From: Lachnospiraceae bacterium
GTDB taxonomy: Bacteria > Bacillota > Clostridia > Lachnospirales > Lachnospiraceae
DNA length: 64,000 nt
Assembly: GCA_017620255.1 (NCBI GenBank)
Contig: JAFZQU010000012.1
Span: forward strand, 1 to 64,000
Direction: 5' to 3'
Shown: positions 36,013-45,438 of the stretch, piece by piece
Layout of the letters: the number at the start of each line of letters is the position of its first letter
Position numbering within the stretch: position 1 is the stretch's first letter
Position numbers and translations under genes: made by a program
The notes under the pieces: generated by a model
Database searches by the model: none
The model's input: the letters and a program-made list of their open reading frames with translations, nothing else
What the model was told of the DNA's origin: nothing

Positions 36013-37701
36013 CTATGCACCGATGACCAGTTTGTGCGATAATGCTTTCATCTTTTCTTTGTCCACTTTACAAACGCGTCTGTCATAAGTATAGAATCCG
36101 TTTGTTTCGTCCTCGACATCGGACAGCTGCGTGTATATACTGCCGCAAAGTCCTTTTGCGATATAGGGGATCACTTCTTCCTCGTACAGTCTGATGATAG
36201 CACAGGTAAGGTCGTTTGTATTCTCAAATGTCTTATATCCGTAATTGTCCGTTTTGTTAAAATAATGGTCCGGGATCCTGACCGAATACCCGCCCATTTC
36301 ACTCACGACAATGGGTTTATCCGAGGTGACCGGTCTGATCGGTTTGAAATAACAGTGAATGCTTTCCACATCACTCTGGTTCTGCTTAAACCACCCTGAA
36401 GTGGAATCGATGATCCGGGTCTGATCCCATTCCTTCACCATTGCGTAAACGCGGTCACTGTCAAACTGCCCCCAGCCCTCGTTAAAGATCGTGTAATAGC
36501 AGATGCAGGGATGGTTATAGAGCAGGCCAATGGTCTCTTTCGCGTGGTCTAAAAAAATCTGCCTTATCTTTTTGTTTTTGTGGCGGCCACGGTCGTCAAT
36601 TCTTCCGTGGAAGACCGTCGGCAGTGCCGTGTCTTTAAAGAAACTGTATTTCCCGTTATTTACCATATCCTGGAACACGATCATGCCCAGCCTGTCACAT
36701 GCTTCGTAAAAACACTCCGGTTCGACCTTGATGTGTTTTCGAAGCGTATTGATCCCAAGCTCTTTCATCTTCAGGATATCTTTTTCATATCCCTCTTCGT
36801 TGTTCGGTAAAAAGATCCCCTCCGGAAAATAACCCTGATCCAGAACGCCATGGAAAAAATAAGGTTTTCCGTTCAAGCAGATCCGTCTGTAACCGCCGTT
36901 CTCTTTCATGGAAATTTCGCGCAGTGCAAAGTAAGACGTGATCACGTCTTCGCCGCTTGTGATTTTCACGCCGTACAGATTCGGCTCTTCCGGACTCCAG
37001 CATTTCGGCTCCGGTATTTCCAGTGTGAAACTCTTATCCTCGTAAGTTCTGTCGATGATACAGCTGCCTTCCTGCGGATCCTGCCTGTCAAACACCTGCA
37101 TGCGGTAACTGCCGGTGCCGCCTGTGATCTCGATCTGCACGGCCGTAAGGGTCGGCGTGAACGTGACTTTCCGGATATAGTCTTTGGGAACGCTTTCGAT
37201 CCATACACTGCCCCAGATCCCTGCAACGGGCGTGTACCACATGCCGCCCGGTTTCAGCGTCTGCTTGCCATAAGGATATGCGCAGTTTGTATCATCCTTC
37301 ACTTCCACCTGCAGTGTATGTGTGCCGGCACCGAATTCCGTAACATCAAACGAAAACGGCAGATATCCGCCCGTGTGTTCTCCGATCTTTTTTCCGTCCA
37401 CATACACGGCCGTCTCGCAATCCACTGCCATGAAATGCAGCAAAACCTTATCCCTGATAAAACCTTCCGGGATCTCAAAATGCCTGTGATATGCGTATCG
37501 AGACGGTGTCTCCCCATCAACACCCGATAAAACCGATCCAAGCGGAAAAGGCACCAGCGCGCCGTCTTCCCATTGTCCGTTCAGGCACAGATACGAGTCC
37601 CTCTTAAGCTGCGGCCTCGGGTACGAAAAAAAGGGCGTATGATCCACCCTTTCCTCCATTGTCAGCTGATTGCATTCTCTTTTCTTTTTCTTACCGAACA
37701 T
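36013..37701 (-). CDS. glycoside hydrolase family 2 enzyme
   Basis: A 562-residue cytoplasmic glycosidase (no signal peptide). The family 2 order is seen: sugar-binding jelly-roll (about 20-175, LCLNGQWEDG), immunoglobulin-like domain (about 180-270) and the TIM-barrel catalytic domain (about 275-555). The acid/base Glu is in YTIFNEGWGQ and the nucleophile Glu in VVSEMGGYS. The length matches beta-galactosidase/beta-glucuronidase-like enzymes of gut clostridia, but specificity is open. Cytoplasmic location plus the next gene, a GPH transporter, suggest import and cleavage of a small glycoside. A TTGCGA-N17-TAAAAT candidate promoter lies upstream. Confidence 0.9.
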   Translation of the reverse strand: MFGKKKKRECNQLTMEERVDHTPFFSYPRPQLKRDSYLCLNGQWEDGALVPFPLGSVLSGVDGETPSRYAYHRHFEIPEGFIRDKVLLHFMAVDCETAVYVDGKKIGEHTGGYLPFSFDVTEFGAGTHTLQVEVKDDTNCAYPYGKQTLKPGGMWYTPVAGIWGSVWIESVPKDYIRKVTFTPTLTAVQIEITGGTGSYRMQVFDRQDPQEGSCIIDRTYEDKSFTLEIPEPKCWSPEEPNLYGVKITSGEDVITSYFALREISMKENGGYRRICLNGKPYFFHGVLDQGYFPEGIFLPNNEEGYEKDILKMKELGINTLRKHIKVEPECFYEACDRLGMIVFQDMVNNGKYSFFKDTALPTVFHGRIDDRGRHKNKKIRQIFLDHAKETIGLLYNHPCICYYTIFNEGWGQFDSDRVYAMVKEWDQTRIIDSTSGWFKQNQSDVESIHCYFKPIRPVTSDKPIVVSEMGGYSVRIPDHYFNKTDNYGYKTFENTNDLTCAIIRLYEEEVIPYIAKGLCGSIYTQLSDVEDETNGFYTYDRRVCKVDKEKMKALSHKLVIGA

Positions 37702-37772
37702 AGTTTCAACACCGATCTGTATTTATGATTTCCTGCTATATATTTTATACTTTTTGCAACCCTTTCGCAAAT

Positions 37773-37802
37773 GAAAAAGGGGCATCCTTCCGGATGCCCC
37801 TT
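37773..37802 (-). terminator. intrinsic terminator of the BspA-like gene
   Basis: AAGGGGCATCC and GGATGCCCCTT form an 11-bp stem with a 4-base loop (37777-37802), followed on the minus strand by TTTTT. Confidence 0.85.
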
Positions 37803-37821
37803 AGTCTTACTTACATTGTCT

Positions 37822-40800
37822 CTACAGAAGCCACTGCAGCCATTTCGGTACGATCGTGAACTTCAGCGTCTTACTGCCACCGTAACTGCCGATACCTGTC
37901 ACGGTCACCGTCCCGCTTCCGGCTTTCACATTCTCGCCGTAGGTGAGCGTATAATCCACGCCCTCCTGAAGCGGACTCAACGCATTCTTTGCACTTTTAT
38001 CCGCATATATGATCACATGGTCGCCGGATGGCGTAATCTGCTTTCCTGTGTACGGCATGTTTTCGATCTTTTCAAAGACAGCTGATGTAATACTCTTATC
38101 ATATACACGGAAATGACCGGTCAGTGTGCCGTCATAATTCCCCTGACCTGTGATCGTAAGCTGCGCATCATCCGTTGAAGTCTTCGTACTGCCGTATGCG
38201 ACTGTGTAGTCCGATGACTTCAATGCTTTCCCTGTAGCGTTATTGACCACGGTAAATTTAGGTTTCTGGTCGTTCCCGTTATTCTTAACATCCGCTACTG
38301 TCACGGTAAAGTCTTCCGATGCAAACTCTCTCTTTGCAATTGTAAAGAAACCGGATACCGTTCCCTTGTAAGCACCTTTTCCCGTTACCTTCCATGTGGG
38401 TTTCTTGCTGGCCGTATCCTTATTTGCGGCATTGGTGTTGTTGGTATAACTTACGGTATAGTCCTTTCCCTCCACCAAAGTCTTTTCTTCTCCATCTACT
38501 GTTGTTTTTACAACAATGGGTAATGTGATCTTCTCCCCGGAATAGACCGGGATACCGCCCTGCACTTCAACATCATCCTGAGCTAATGTTGTCTGTGCAC
38601 CATAGATCCTGAATTTGGCTGTTATATTTTCCTCGCTTTCATAATTGCCTTTCAGATAAATATTCGCCGTTTGTGTTTCCTTTACAAAGGTTCTTATAAA
38701 GGCAACATCATAATCCGTCCCGTTCTTTAATGTGATCATCTTGTGAGTCAGCGGATCCTCGCACTGTATGCTCGGCTTAACCGCTTTATCACTTATGTAA
38801 CTGCCATTATCCTTAATATCGGGAATTGAAATACTCAGATCAGCCTGCGTCAGCACCCGCGGGGCGATCGTAAAGCTCGCATCTATACTTCCTGAAAGGT
38901 TTCCCTTTCCTTTCACCGTTACCATGGGCGCTTTTCTTCCGGCTGTTGGTAATCCTACCTTGGTATTGTTTTTATATGTAAGCGTATAATTCGCCGGATC
39001 AACAACCTCCCCACCAAGCGTGACCGTTACTGCGGGTTTAGCCTGCGCACCGTTATAAACAGCATTTTCAACTGCGATCATTCCCTGCGTCAGTTTTGCC
39101 GGTATGATCTTCACAGACGCAGTTTTGGTTCCGCAGTAATTCCCTTTTCCCTGGATCAGGATCGAAACCGTTCCGGCATTGACCTTATTGGTTCCGCTTG
39201 CAAAGAACACATCGTAATCCTCACCACGTACCAAAGTCTCCTCGCTCTTTTTACTTTCCTTCACCGTGATCGGGAGATCCGCCAGATCGATCGCCTGTCC
39301 GGTATAGATCTGATCCGGAATGGCAGCAACAAATGCTTCGCTTAATCCTTTTCCCTTATCAAATATCGTATAACTCACTTTTGCACTGCCGGTGAAGTTT
39401 CCTCCCGTTTTCCCGATAACGGTTACGGTTACATTTCCGGGCGCTACGCGATCTCCCTGATACAGCAGTGTATAGTCCACGTTTTCTCTTAGCGTTGTTT
39501 TTCCGTATTTGATCGTCGGTTTCGAAACCTGTTCCTTACCGTTATAGAGTTTATCCCCTATCGATACGGTAAAATCATCTGCAAACTCTGTTCCGGACCC
39601 CAACTCTTTAGGCAAGATTGAAAAGTTCAAGCTGCTCGATTTTGTATAATCACCTTTTCCTTTGATGATGATCGTCGGCGGTTTGTTGGAGTCACCGTCT
39701 CCTGCATTTGTCGTATTCTGATATGTGATCGAATAATCTTTTCCTTCTGTCAAGAGAGTAAGACCACTGTAAACGATCGGCTCCGGTTTGATCATTGATC
39801 CCGTGTATTCATATTCCTGTTGCGGAAGAATACGGATCATTTCATCGTTTTCGATCCATCCGGCATGCAGTACATTGGAGCCTCTGAAAATACTGTCCTG
39901 CGTGATCTTGATCCCCTGAAGATTACCCTGCGTAAACCATCCGACAAAATCATGCCCTTCTTTTTCAGGGATCGGCAAAACCGGATATTTCTCTCCATAC
40001 ACAACTTCCATTGTTTCCAGTTCCATGTCCGAACCATCCTGATCTTTAAATTGCAGGAGCGGTTTCACCACGTTGACCTGTACCGTTGCCTGAATTTCAT
40101 TCACGGAAATAGTAAGTGTCCCTTCTCCCTCCGCTTTTCCTTTCAGGAAAATACTGCCTTCTCCGTTGTAAATATGACTGAAAACCGCTTCCGCGTCATT
40201 TTGAATCACAAGATTACTTACCGGAACATAGCCTGCATCCGTGGTGAAAGAGACCATACAGATCTCTCCTTCGTATAAAGATACCTTGCCGCTTGAGGGC
40301 GTTACCTTGATCGCAGTGATCACGTTTGGTTCCGTCACATAGGCAAAAGGTATGCCTCTGCTATTCGAATATCTCTCCGCATAAGATCCGGCTTCGCAGT
40401 ATATGACACAGCGGGGCGACTCGAAGAAGGCCAGATAAGAAATCTCCTTTACTGATTTTGGAATAACAACTTTTTCCAGATTTGAGCAGTAACCAAATAC
40501 CGGACTGTAAGTCCCGAGCTTTGTCACGGTATCTGGTATTCTTACTTCCTTTAGCGAATTGCAACCATCAAAAACTCTGTCAGGGATTGTTTTCAGCTTA
40601 TTGCTGAACATGATCGTCTTTAAACTGTTGCAATCAGAGTAACACCCCTCTCCAAGTTCCTCCAGACTATCAGGCATTATAACTCTTCTCAGATTCGTAC
40701 AGTTACTGAATGCATAAGGTCCTATTCTTTTTATGTTAGCGGGATAATATACTTCCGTCAGAGAATCGCAATCTTCAAACGCTACATTCTCTATTTCAGT

Positions 40801-42996
40801 GACAGTATCCGGTATATCGACATAAGTAAGAGATGAGCAACCATAAAAAGCCGAGGTCGGGATTTTCTTTAAACTGTTTCCAAGTTCCGCCGTTTTCAGA
40901 TATGTGCAATCCCGAAAAGCACTTTCTCCCAACTCTGTAACCTTGTTTGGCAAATGAATCTCTTCTAAAGAAATACAATAGTCAAACGCAGATTCACCAA
41001 TGGAAGTCAGACTGTTACCAAATGCTATCTGTTCCAGCATCATACAGGAATTGAACGCCCTTTCGCCTATTGTTGTTACGCCATTCCCGATTTTTACCGT
41101 TACAAGACCGCTACAACTCTGAAATGCACATTTTCCGATGGATGTGATCTGTCCAGGAACCGTTATTGACTCCAGGGAGTCACAGCCGCTAAACATATAA
41201 TCCGGAATTTTTCTGCATCCGGATGTAAAGTTGATTGTCTTTAATAATTCACAGTCTGTAAAAGGACTACTGGCATAATTATTAGAGTCAAGACCTAAAA
41301 GGATATTCTCGCTTAAGGTAAAACTCTGAATTTTGGTCGATCGGAAAGACAGTGAATGTAACGTGATTGTTGTAGAAGGAAACGTGATCGATTCCAATTC
41401 ACAATACTCAAATGCATAGTTTTCTATAACCTTAACATTGGATGGAATTGTCAGTGTTTTTATTCCGCAATAGGAAAAACACATTTCAGGAATGGTGGTG
41501 ATCTTTGATGGAATCGTTAGATCTTCTAGCCTCGCGCATTGGTAAAATGCCCTTTTCCCTATCTTGCTCAAATTGGCCGGAAGCACTATATGTTTCATGG
41601 ATTTTGAGTTAAAAACCCTAAAAGCCATGATTCCAATTTCGGTAACCGTATTTGGAAGGGTTATCGTATCCATATACAATTCACTTCCCGAGAACAAATA
41701 GTCCGGAACCTTATTGATCCCATCTGCCCAAACAATCTGCTGAATACCGGTTGCATAGAAAGGTCCGTCGAACCACTCCTGACCCTCATATGTCGTTTTT
41801 GTTTTTACGGTTACTCCTGCAGGAATCCGGAGTTTATTGATTGTACAGCTCTCAAACGCTTTACTATGCAATGTTTTTACTGAATCCGGCAAATTAACGG
41901 AACTAAGATGTCGGCATTGATAAAATGCTCCTTCTTCTATTTCCGTAAGTGTATTGGGGAAATTAATATATTTAATGTATATGTCATCCGGACTGTTTTT
42001 ACTGGACTCATTAAAACAGCCTTTTGCGATCTTTTTTACGCCGTCTGGTATTGTAACAGTTTCAGATGTAACGTTATATGAAATTAAAACACCATTGCTA
42101 ATAACAGTCTGCGGAATCGGCGGATCAATTGGTGTTGAAGAATTGTTGATTACATCATAATTAGACGCGTGGAAAATTCTATATCTAGGCCAATCTGTAG
42201 TAGGATGGCTGTTTGAATAGTTTACTTTATTAGCCTGCCCATAGTTTGATTCATAAAGATAAAAAGTGTTGCCAGAACCTCCTAAGTATATACCGGCATG
42301 CGGCTCTGATCCATCATTCTCTAAGCATGCCACAAAATCTCCTAAATATGCTTTACTGTTAATCTCAGAACTATAACACTCCGTTTTGATGTTTCCGGTT
42401 TCATGTGGCTTCATCCCAAAAAGATGGTAAAAAACATATCTGGCAAAACCAGCGCATGTATATGCATCTCCGCAAACGCGTGCCGCTTCTGCATCTATAT
42501 TTGAAAGCGTACATTTATAACATGTAGCAAGCTGTGCATGTCCGCAAGCAGTGCCATCTGTAGAAAAATAACCATCTTGACTGTATGTCGCGTAAATAGA
42601 GTTAATTCTGGCTTGAACACCACCCGTTCCCCATTGATATGGATTGCCCAGATTTTCATTTTCTTCGGAAACACTTTCATCCAGTTGTTCTTCAGCCTCC
42701 TTTGTTTCGTGATCCTCTATTTCATTTTGTGATGTTTCTTCCCAATCAGAAATCACGGGAGAATTTTCATTGCTATCTTTCTCAGATACTATCTCATTTT
42801 CATCGTTTTGATCTGATTCTTTTACGCATTGTTCCTCTTGAGAAGATAGATTACCATCTGCAACTGATGCTTTATCATATTCATCTCCTACTGAATTTTC
42901 GTTCAGGTCCGCCCATACACCAACCTGCATTTGTGAGCACAACATCACGGCAATCAGTAATGTACTGACCACTCTCATTCCCCAACGTTTCCTCAT
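37822..42996 (-). CDS. giant BspA-like LRR surface protein with N-terminal cysteine-peptidase-like domain
   Basis: A secreted protein of 1724 residues. Signal peptide at 1-30; acidic Glu/Ser/Asn-rich stalk to about 120; NlpC/P60- or CHAP-like domain (about 125-280) with candidate catalytic Cys in YTCAGFARYVF and His in PHAGIYLGG; at least 18 BspA-type leucine-rich repeats (about 305-870; TVTEIGxxAFxxCxxL theme); Ig-like domain (about 885-960); an InlB/Flg_new-type repeat with FVGWFTQG (about 980-1025); then eight repeats of 75-95 residues to the end with the pattern YxG...DYTxxY...GKGNYxGTxxxxFxI. There is no LPxTG or S-layer anchor. The ATG at 42996 follows GGAGG. A role in adhesion or mucin/host contact is inference. 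Confidence 0.85.
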   Translation of the reverse strand: MRKRWGMRVVSTLLIAVMLCSQMQVGVWADLNENSVGDEYDKASVADGNLSSQEEQCVKESDQNDENEIVSEKDSNENSPVISDWEETSQNEIEDHETKEAEEQLDESVSEENENLGNPYQWGTGGVQARINSIYATYSQDGYFSTDGTACGHAQLATCYKCTLSNIDAEAARVCGDAYTCAGFARYVFYHLFGMKPHETGNIKTECYSSEINSKAYLGDFVACLENDGSEPHAGIYLGGSGNTFYLYESNYGQANKVNYSNSHPTTDWPRYRIFHASNYDVINNSSTPIDPPIPQTVISNGVLISYNVTSETVTIPDGVKKIAKGCFNESSKNSPDDIYIKYINFPNTLTEIEEGAFYQCRHLSSVNLPDSVKTLHSKAFESCTINKLRIPAGVTVKTKTTYEGQEWFDGPFYATGIQQIVWADGINKVPDYLFSGSELYMDTITLPNTVTEIGIMAFRVFNSKSMKHIVLPANLSKIGKRAFYQCARLEDLTIPSKITTIPEMCFSYCGIKTLTIPSNVKVIENYAFEYCELESITFPSTTITLHSLSFRSTKIQSFTLSENILLGLDSNNYASSPFTDCELLKTINFTSGCRKIPDYMFSGCDSLESITVPGQITSIGKCAFQSCSGLVTVKIGNGVTTIGERAFNSCMMLEQIAFGNSLTSIGESAFDYCISLEEIHLPNKVTELGESAFRDCTYLKTAELGNSLKKIPTSAFYGCSSLTYVDIPDTVTEIENVAFEDCDSLTEVYYPANIKRIGPYAFSNCTNLRRVIMPDSLEELGEGCYSDCNSLKTIMFSNKLKTIPDRVFDGCNSLKEVRIPDTVTKLGTYSPVFGYCSNLEKVVIPKSVKEISYLAFFESPRCVIYCEAGSYAERYSNSRGIPFAYVTEPNVITAIKVTPSSGKVSLYEGEICMVSFTTDAGYVPVSNLVIQNDAEAVFSHIYNGEGSIFLKGKAEGEGTLTISVNEIQATVQVNVVKPLLQFKDQDGSDMELETMEVVYGEKYPVLPIPEKEGHDFVGWFTQGNLQGIKITQDSIFRGSNVLHAGWIENDEMIRILPQQEYEYTGSMIKPEPIVYSGLTLLTEGKDYSITYQNTTNAGDGDSNKPPTIIIKGKGDYTKSSSLNFSILPKELGSGTEFADDFTVSIGDKLYNGKEQVSKPTIKYGKTTLRENVDYTLLYQGDRVAPGNVTVTVIGKTGGNFTGSAKVSYTIFDKGKGLSEAFVAAIPDQIYTGQAIDLADLPITVKESKKSEETLVRGEDYDVFFASGTNKVNAGTVSILIQGKGNYCGTKTASVKIIPAKLTQGMIAVENAVYNGAQAKPAVTVTLGGEVVDPANYTLTYKNNTKVGLPTAGRKAPMVTVKGKGNLSGSIDASFTIAPRVLTQADLSISIPDIKDNGSYISDKAVKPSIQCEDPLTHKMITLKNGTDYDVAFIRTFVKETQTANIYLKGNYESEENITAKFRIYGAQTTLAQDDVEVQGGIPVYSGEKITLPIVVKTTVDGEEKTLVEGKDYTVSYTNNTNAANKDTASKKPTWKVTGKGAYKGTVSGFFTIAKREFASEDFTVTVADVKNNGNDQKPKFTVVNNATGKALKSSDYTVAYGSTKTSTDDAQLTITGQGNYDGTLTGHFRVYDKSITSAVFEKIENMPYTGKQITPSGDHVIIYADKSAKNALSPLQEGVDYTLTYGENVKAGSGTVTVTGIGSYGGSKTLKFTIVPKWLQWLL

Positions 42997-43078
42997 AAGA
43001 CCTTTCCTCCATTTCATCTGATACATACACTTTTTCAAGTTGTTCTTTGTCAGAACCTCTATATTGGCACCAAATTAC

Positions 43079-43107
43079 AAAAAGGGTGGCCGCAAAGTCA
43101 CCCTTTT
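43079..43107 (-). terminator. intrinsic terminator of the CxxC-repeat lipoprotein gene
   Basis: AAAAAGGGTG (43079-43088) pairs with CACCCTTTT (43099-43107). Minus-strand flank is TTTTTGTAATTTGG. Confidence 0.75.
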
Positions 43108-43117
43108 CACTTACTGC

Positions 43118-44332
43118 TTACTGTATAACAACTTCCAAATACTCGTTTTCATTTTTTCTCACACTATAAAGATATCCCCCACACATTCCAGCACTATTAA
43201 AATTGTCCCCGGGAATTTCTCCAACCATATTTAGTTCCGAATCGATAATATAATAACTGCCTTCCTCTTCAGATACCAAAGCATACCCCGCATCATTAAA
43301 CTCAGTCGCATCCCTAAACATTTTTAGCTCATTATCATTCTCGTCAACAAAGCCCCAACTTTCATCCTCTTTTTGAACAAGATATCCATCTATGGCCTCC
43401 TGCCAAATATGTCTCTTCCATTTTGATTCGTCATATTTCTCATTGTGTTTTTGATTACATTTATGAGAATCATATGATCCCAACAGTTCGACATCAGATT
43501 CATTCGGCCCCAGCACTTTAGCGTTTTCCAGATCAAGATAGCAGACGGGCGTGCTAGTTTTATCAACAATTCCAATTATATTTTTATCGTTGGTATAAAC
43601 CCAATTCGTTGAACTGCCGCCTGTGGTTGAATCATATTCGTTTATCGGAAGAGTATCACTAAGCAGTATTTCTCCATTCCATCCTATCACTTCGACATGC
43701 GTTGTATCACCTTTTTTCATTATCAGTTCGATCATCAAAGCAAATGGAGCGTTATTGGCTGTAACATAAAACGCACCATCGTAGCCGGATGTATCAATAG
43801 TCTGTGAAAACAACTCAGAACCATCATCAGCATTAAACCCGTCTATAATGGTTTCACCTTTCTGATGCTTACGTCTCGTGAACACAAGCAGATCCGAGTT
43901 AAATGCCCCTCTCTTATAGTCCTCATAGTATTCACTGAAATCATACGTTTTCACAGAAACCGGATTTCCTTCAGTATATCCACAGTTCTTGCATGTTTTT
44001 GGTCTCTCGGTAGTAGCAAAATCAAAATCATGCCCCAGCGCCTCACCCTCTGTTTTTCCGCAGCGGCTGCACGTCTTGGGAACTTCACATGTCGCCTCTT
44101 CCCATTCGTGTCCTAGCGCCTTTCCCTCAGTCAATCCACATCTGCTGCATATGCGCGGATTATCACATGTTGCATCCTGCATGTCATGACCAAGTGCAGT
44201 GCCTTCGGTTTCTCCACATTCCGTGCATTTTTTTTGCTCTGTACAATTTGCTTCTGTCCAAACATGCTCATGTCCGCAACCAATGAAAAACAAAGCAAGT
44301 AACACTGTAAGAATTACCGGTACTCTTCTCAT
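43118..44332 (-). CDS. lipoprotein with four tandem CxxC repeats and a WG-like tail
   Basis: A 404-residue predicted lipoprotein (MRRVPVILTVLLALFFIGC, lipobox FIGC). Right after the anchor come four tandem units of 23-25 residues with the theme GHxWxxATCxxPxxCxxCGxTEGxAL (about residues 21-121); the fourth has lost its first Cys (FATTERPKTCKNC). The spacing suggests small metal-binding or disulphide modules. The remaining 280 residues resemble a beta-propeller or WG-repeat protein, with SWGFVDENDNELKMF and YYIIDSELNMVGEI near the end. No enzyme motif is visible. Base composition is AT-rich like the rest of the island. Function unknown. Confidence 0.75.
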   Translation of the reverse strand: MRRVPVILTVLLALFFIGCGHEHVWTEANCTEQKKCTECGETEGTALGHDMQDATCDNPRICSRCGLTEGKALGHEWEEATCEVPKTCSRCGKTEGEALGHDFDFATTERPKTCKNCGYTEGNPVSVKTYDFSEYYEDYKRGAFNSDLLVFTRRKHQKGETIIDGFNADDGSELFSQTIDTSGYDGAFYVTANNAPFALMIELIMKKGDTTHVEVIGWNGEILLSDTLPINEYDSTTGGSSTNWVYTNDKNIIGIVDKTSTPVCYLDLENAKVLGPNESDVELLGSYDSHKCNQKHNEKYDESKWKRHIWQEAIDGYLVQKEDESWGFVDENDNELKMFRDATEFNDAGYALVSEEEGSYYIIDSELNMVGEIPGDNFNSAGMCGGYLYSVRKNENEYLEVVIQ

Positions 44333-44392
44333 CGTCCATCCTTCCCTGCATCACCAATGATTTATTATTCATTTTGCTTGTGGTAATTATTA

Positions 44393-44421
44393 ATTATAGA
44401 CCATTGCGGTCTATTGAACAA
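44393..44421 (-). promoter_or_regulatory. promoter of the lipoprotein gene with overlapping palindrome
   Basis: Minus strand TTGTTC (44416-44421), 17-bp spacer, TATAAT (44393-44398). A perfect palindrome TAGACC-N5-GGTCTA (44397-44413) fills most of the spacer and overlaps the -10, a typical operator position. Confidence 0.55.
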
Positions 44422-44501
44422 TTGATTTTAATGCCTGAAAATTGCTGTCAAATGACGATTTTTTGTTATAATAAAATCATTACGGTCCTTTACGGTCTAT
44501 T
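44407..44501. repeat. CGGTCTATT repeats upstream of the lipoprotein gene
   Basis: CGGTCTATT occurs at 44407-44415 and again at 44493-44501, and TACGGTC is repeated at 44481-44487 and 44491-44497 with a 10-base period. These share the half-site of the palindrome in the lipoprotein promoter and may be binding sites of one regulator. The remainder of the 44333-44624 gap is AT-rich and holds no gene I can support. Confidence 0.45.
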
Positions 44502-44552
44502 CTCGGTTCTAGACGTCAAAATAAATTAATCCAAAACGAAGTTACTGAAAAC

Positions 44553-44582
44553 AAGGGGCTATGTCATCCGACATAGCCCCTT
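44553..44582 (-). terminator. intrinsic terminator of the coiled-coil protein gene
   Basis: AAGGGGCTATGTC (44553-44565) pairs with GACATAGCCCCTT (44570-44582) around a 4-base loop, a very stable 13-bp stem. The minus-strand flank is GTTTTC. Confidence 0.8.
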
Positions 44583-44624
44583 ATTATGTATTGTTTATGC
44601 TATACATACATCATCAAGTGCTTT

Positions 44625-45350
44625 TTACCATATTTTCTCGATCGGATAAAACGGTTGCGCGTAATATGTGTATATCTCGTGTTCACCATAGGTCCAAACG
44701 ATTGTATCCAATGCATGCAGTTCTTTTGCTTTATTATCATAAGCTTCTTTTGCTACTTTGACAGCTGCTTCTTTATTTGTTATGTCTGCCTGCAACAACG
44801 GAATTTCAGCCAATCTTGTGTTCAACGTTACCTGCAGATCCGGATGGGTTGGAAGCGCTACATTCAGATCATTGATATTTTGCTGCGTCTGTGCCAATTT
44901 ATCCTGTGCAGTTTTCAGCTGAACCTGTGCTTCTGTAAGGGCTGCAGCTGCAACATCTACTTCTGCTTTCTTTAAAACGTAAATGGTATAATCCTCTTTT
45001 TGTTTCTCATATACTATGTTCTCGTTAACATGGTCTAAATATGTTTTTGCATTAAAAAAACGCTCTGCGTACCATTTGACTAATGTCAATGCACGTTTAT
45101 GTTCAAAATCTGCATTTGAGATGGCGATCTGGTCTCCAGATGCAATTGCCTGATCTAATGTTTCTTTACATTTATCAGCATAATCATAGGCAGCTTTTAA
45201 TTCAGCTTCTGTTTTTTGTACCTCGGCATTTGCTTTATCAAGTTCCATCTGTGTAGACGGCTGAATAGCAGCAACCGAGACAGGCAGACATATGCCAAGC
45301 AGTGCAATGAATGTTACGATCGTAATACTTCTGCTGATTCTTTTTTTCAT
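44625..45350 (-). CDS. secreted coiled-coil protein, unknown
   Basis: A 241-residue protein with a signal peptide (residues 1-28, SITIVTFIALLGICLPVSVAA). Residues 35-85 and 115-215 are Ala/Glu/Lys/Gln-rich heptad-like helices (LDKANAEVQKTEAELKAAYD; AALTEAQVQLKTAQDKLAQT), so an extended coiled coil is expected. The C-terminus is aromatic (YYAQPFYPIEKIW). There is no anchor or catalytic motif. The start is the ATG at 45350 (MKKRIS); longer readings have no ribosome binding site. It is in the AT-rich island and has its own terminator. The family is not recognised. Confidence 0.7.
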   Translation of the reverse strand: MKKRISRSITIVTFIALLGICLPVSVAAIQPSTQMELDKANAEVQKTEAELKAAYDYADKCKETLDQAIASGDQIAISNADFEHKRALTLVKWYAERFFNAKTYLDHVNENIVYEKQKEDYTIYVLKKAEVDVAAAALTEAQVQLKTAQDKLAQTQQNINDLNVALPTHPDLQVTLNTRLAEIPLLQADITNKEAAVKVAKEAYDNKAKELHALDTIVWTYGEHEIYTYYAQPFYPIEKIW

Positions 45351-45413
45351 GATATCCTTTTCCTCGCTTTCTCCACCCTCACTATGATTATAACAGATTC
45401 GATTGATCCGGTC

Positions 45414-45430
45414 GCCACCTTTCCGGTGGC
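45414..45430. other. small hairpin after the Rpn-type gene
   Basis: GCCACC (45414-45419) pairs with GGTGGC (45425-45430). It follows the stop of the nuclease gene by 8 bases but lacks a T-run, so termination is doubtful; an mRNA 3' stabiliser or an element end is as likely. Confidence 0.35.
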
Positions 45431-45438
45431 AATGATAA

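Noticed and set aside
41160-42000. Dense short repeats that at first suggested a CRISPR or satellite array
   Set aside because: They are the codons of BspA leucine-rich repeats, in frame and diverged, with no constant repeat and unique spacer pattern.
44586-44975. 129-codon plus-strand frame opposite the coiled-coil gene
   Set aside because: Cys/Phe/Tyr-rich shadow of the minus-strand gene, which has a clear signal peptide and terminator.
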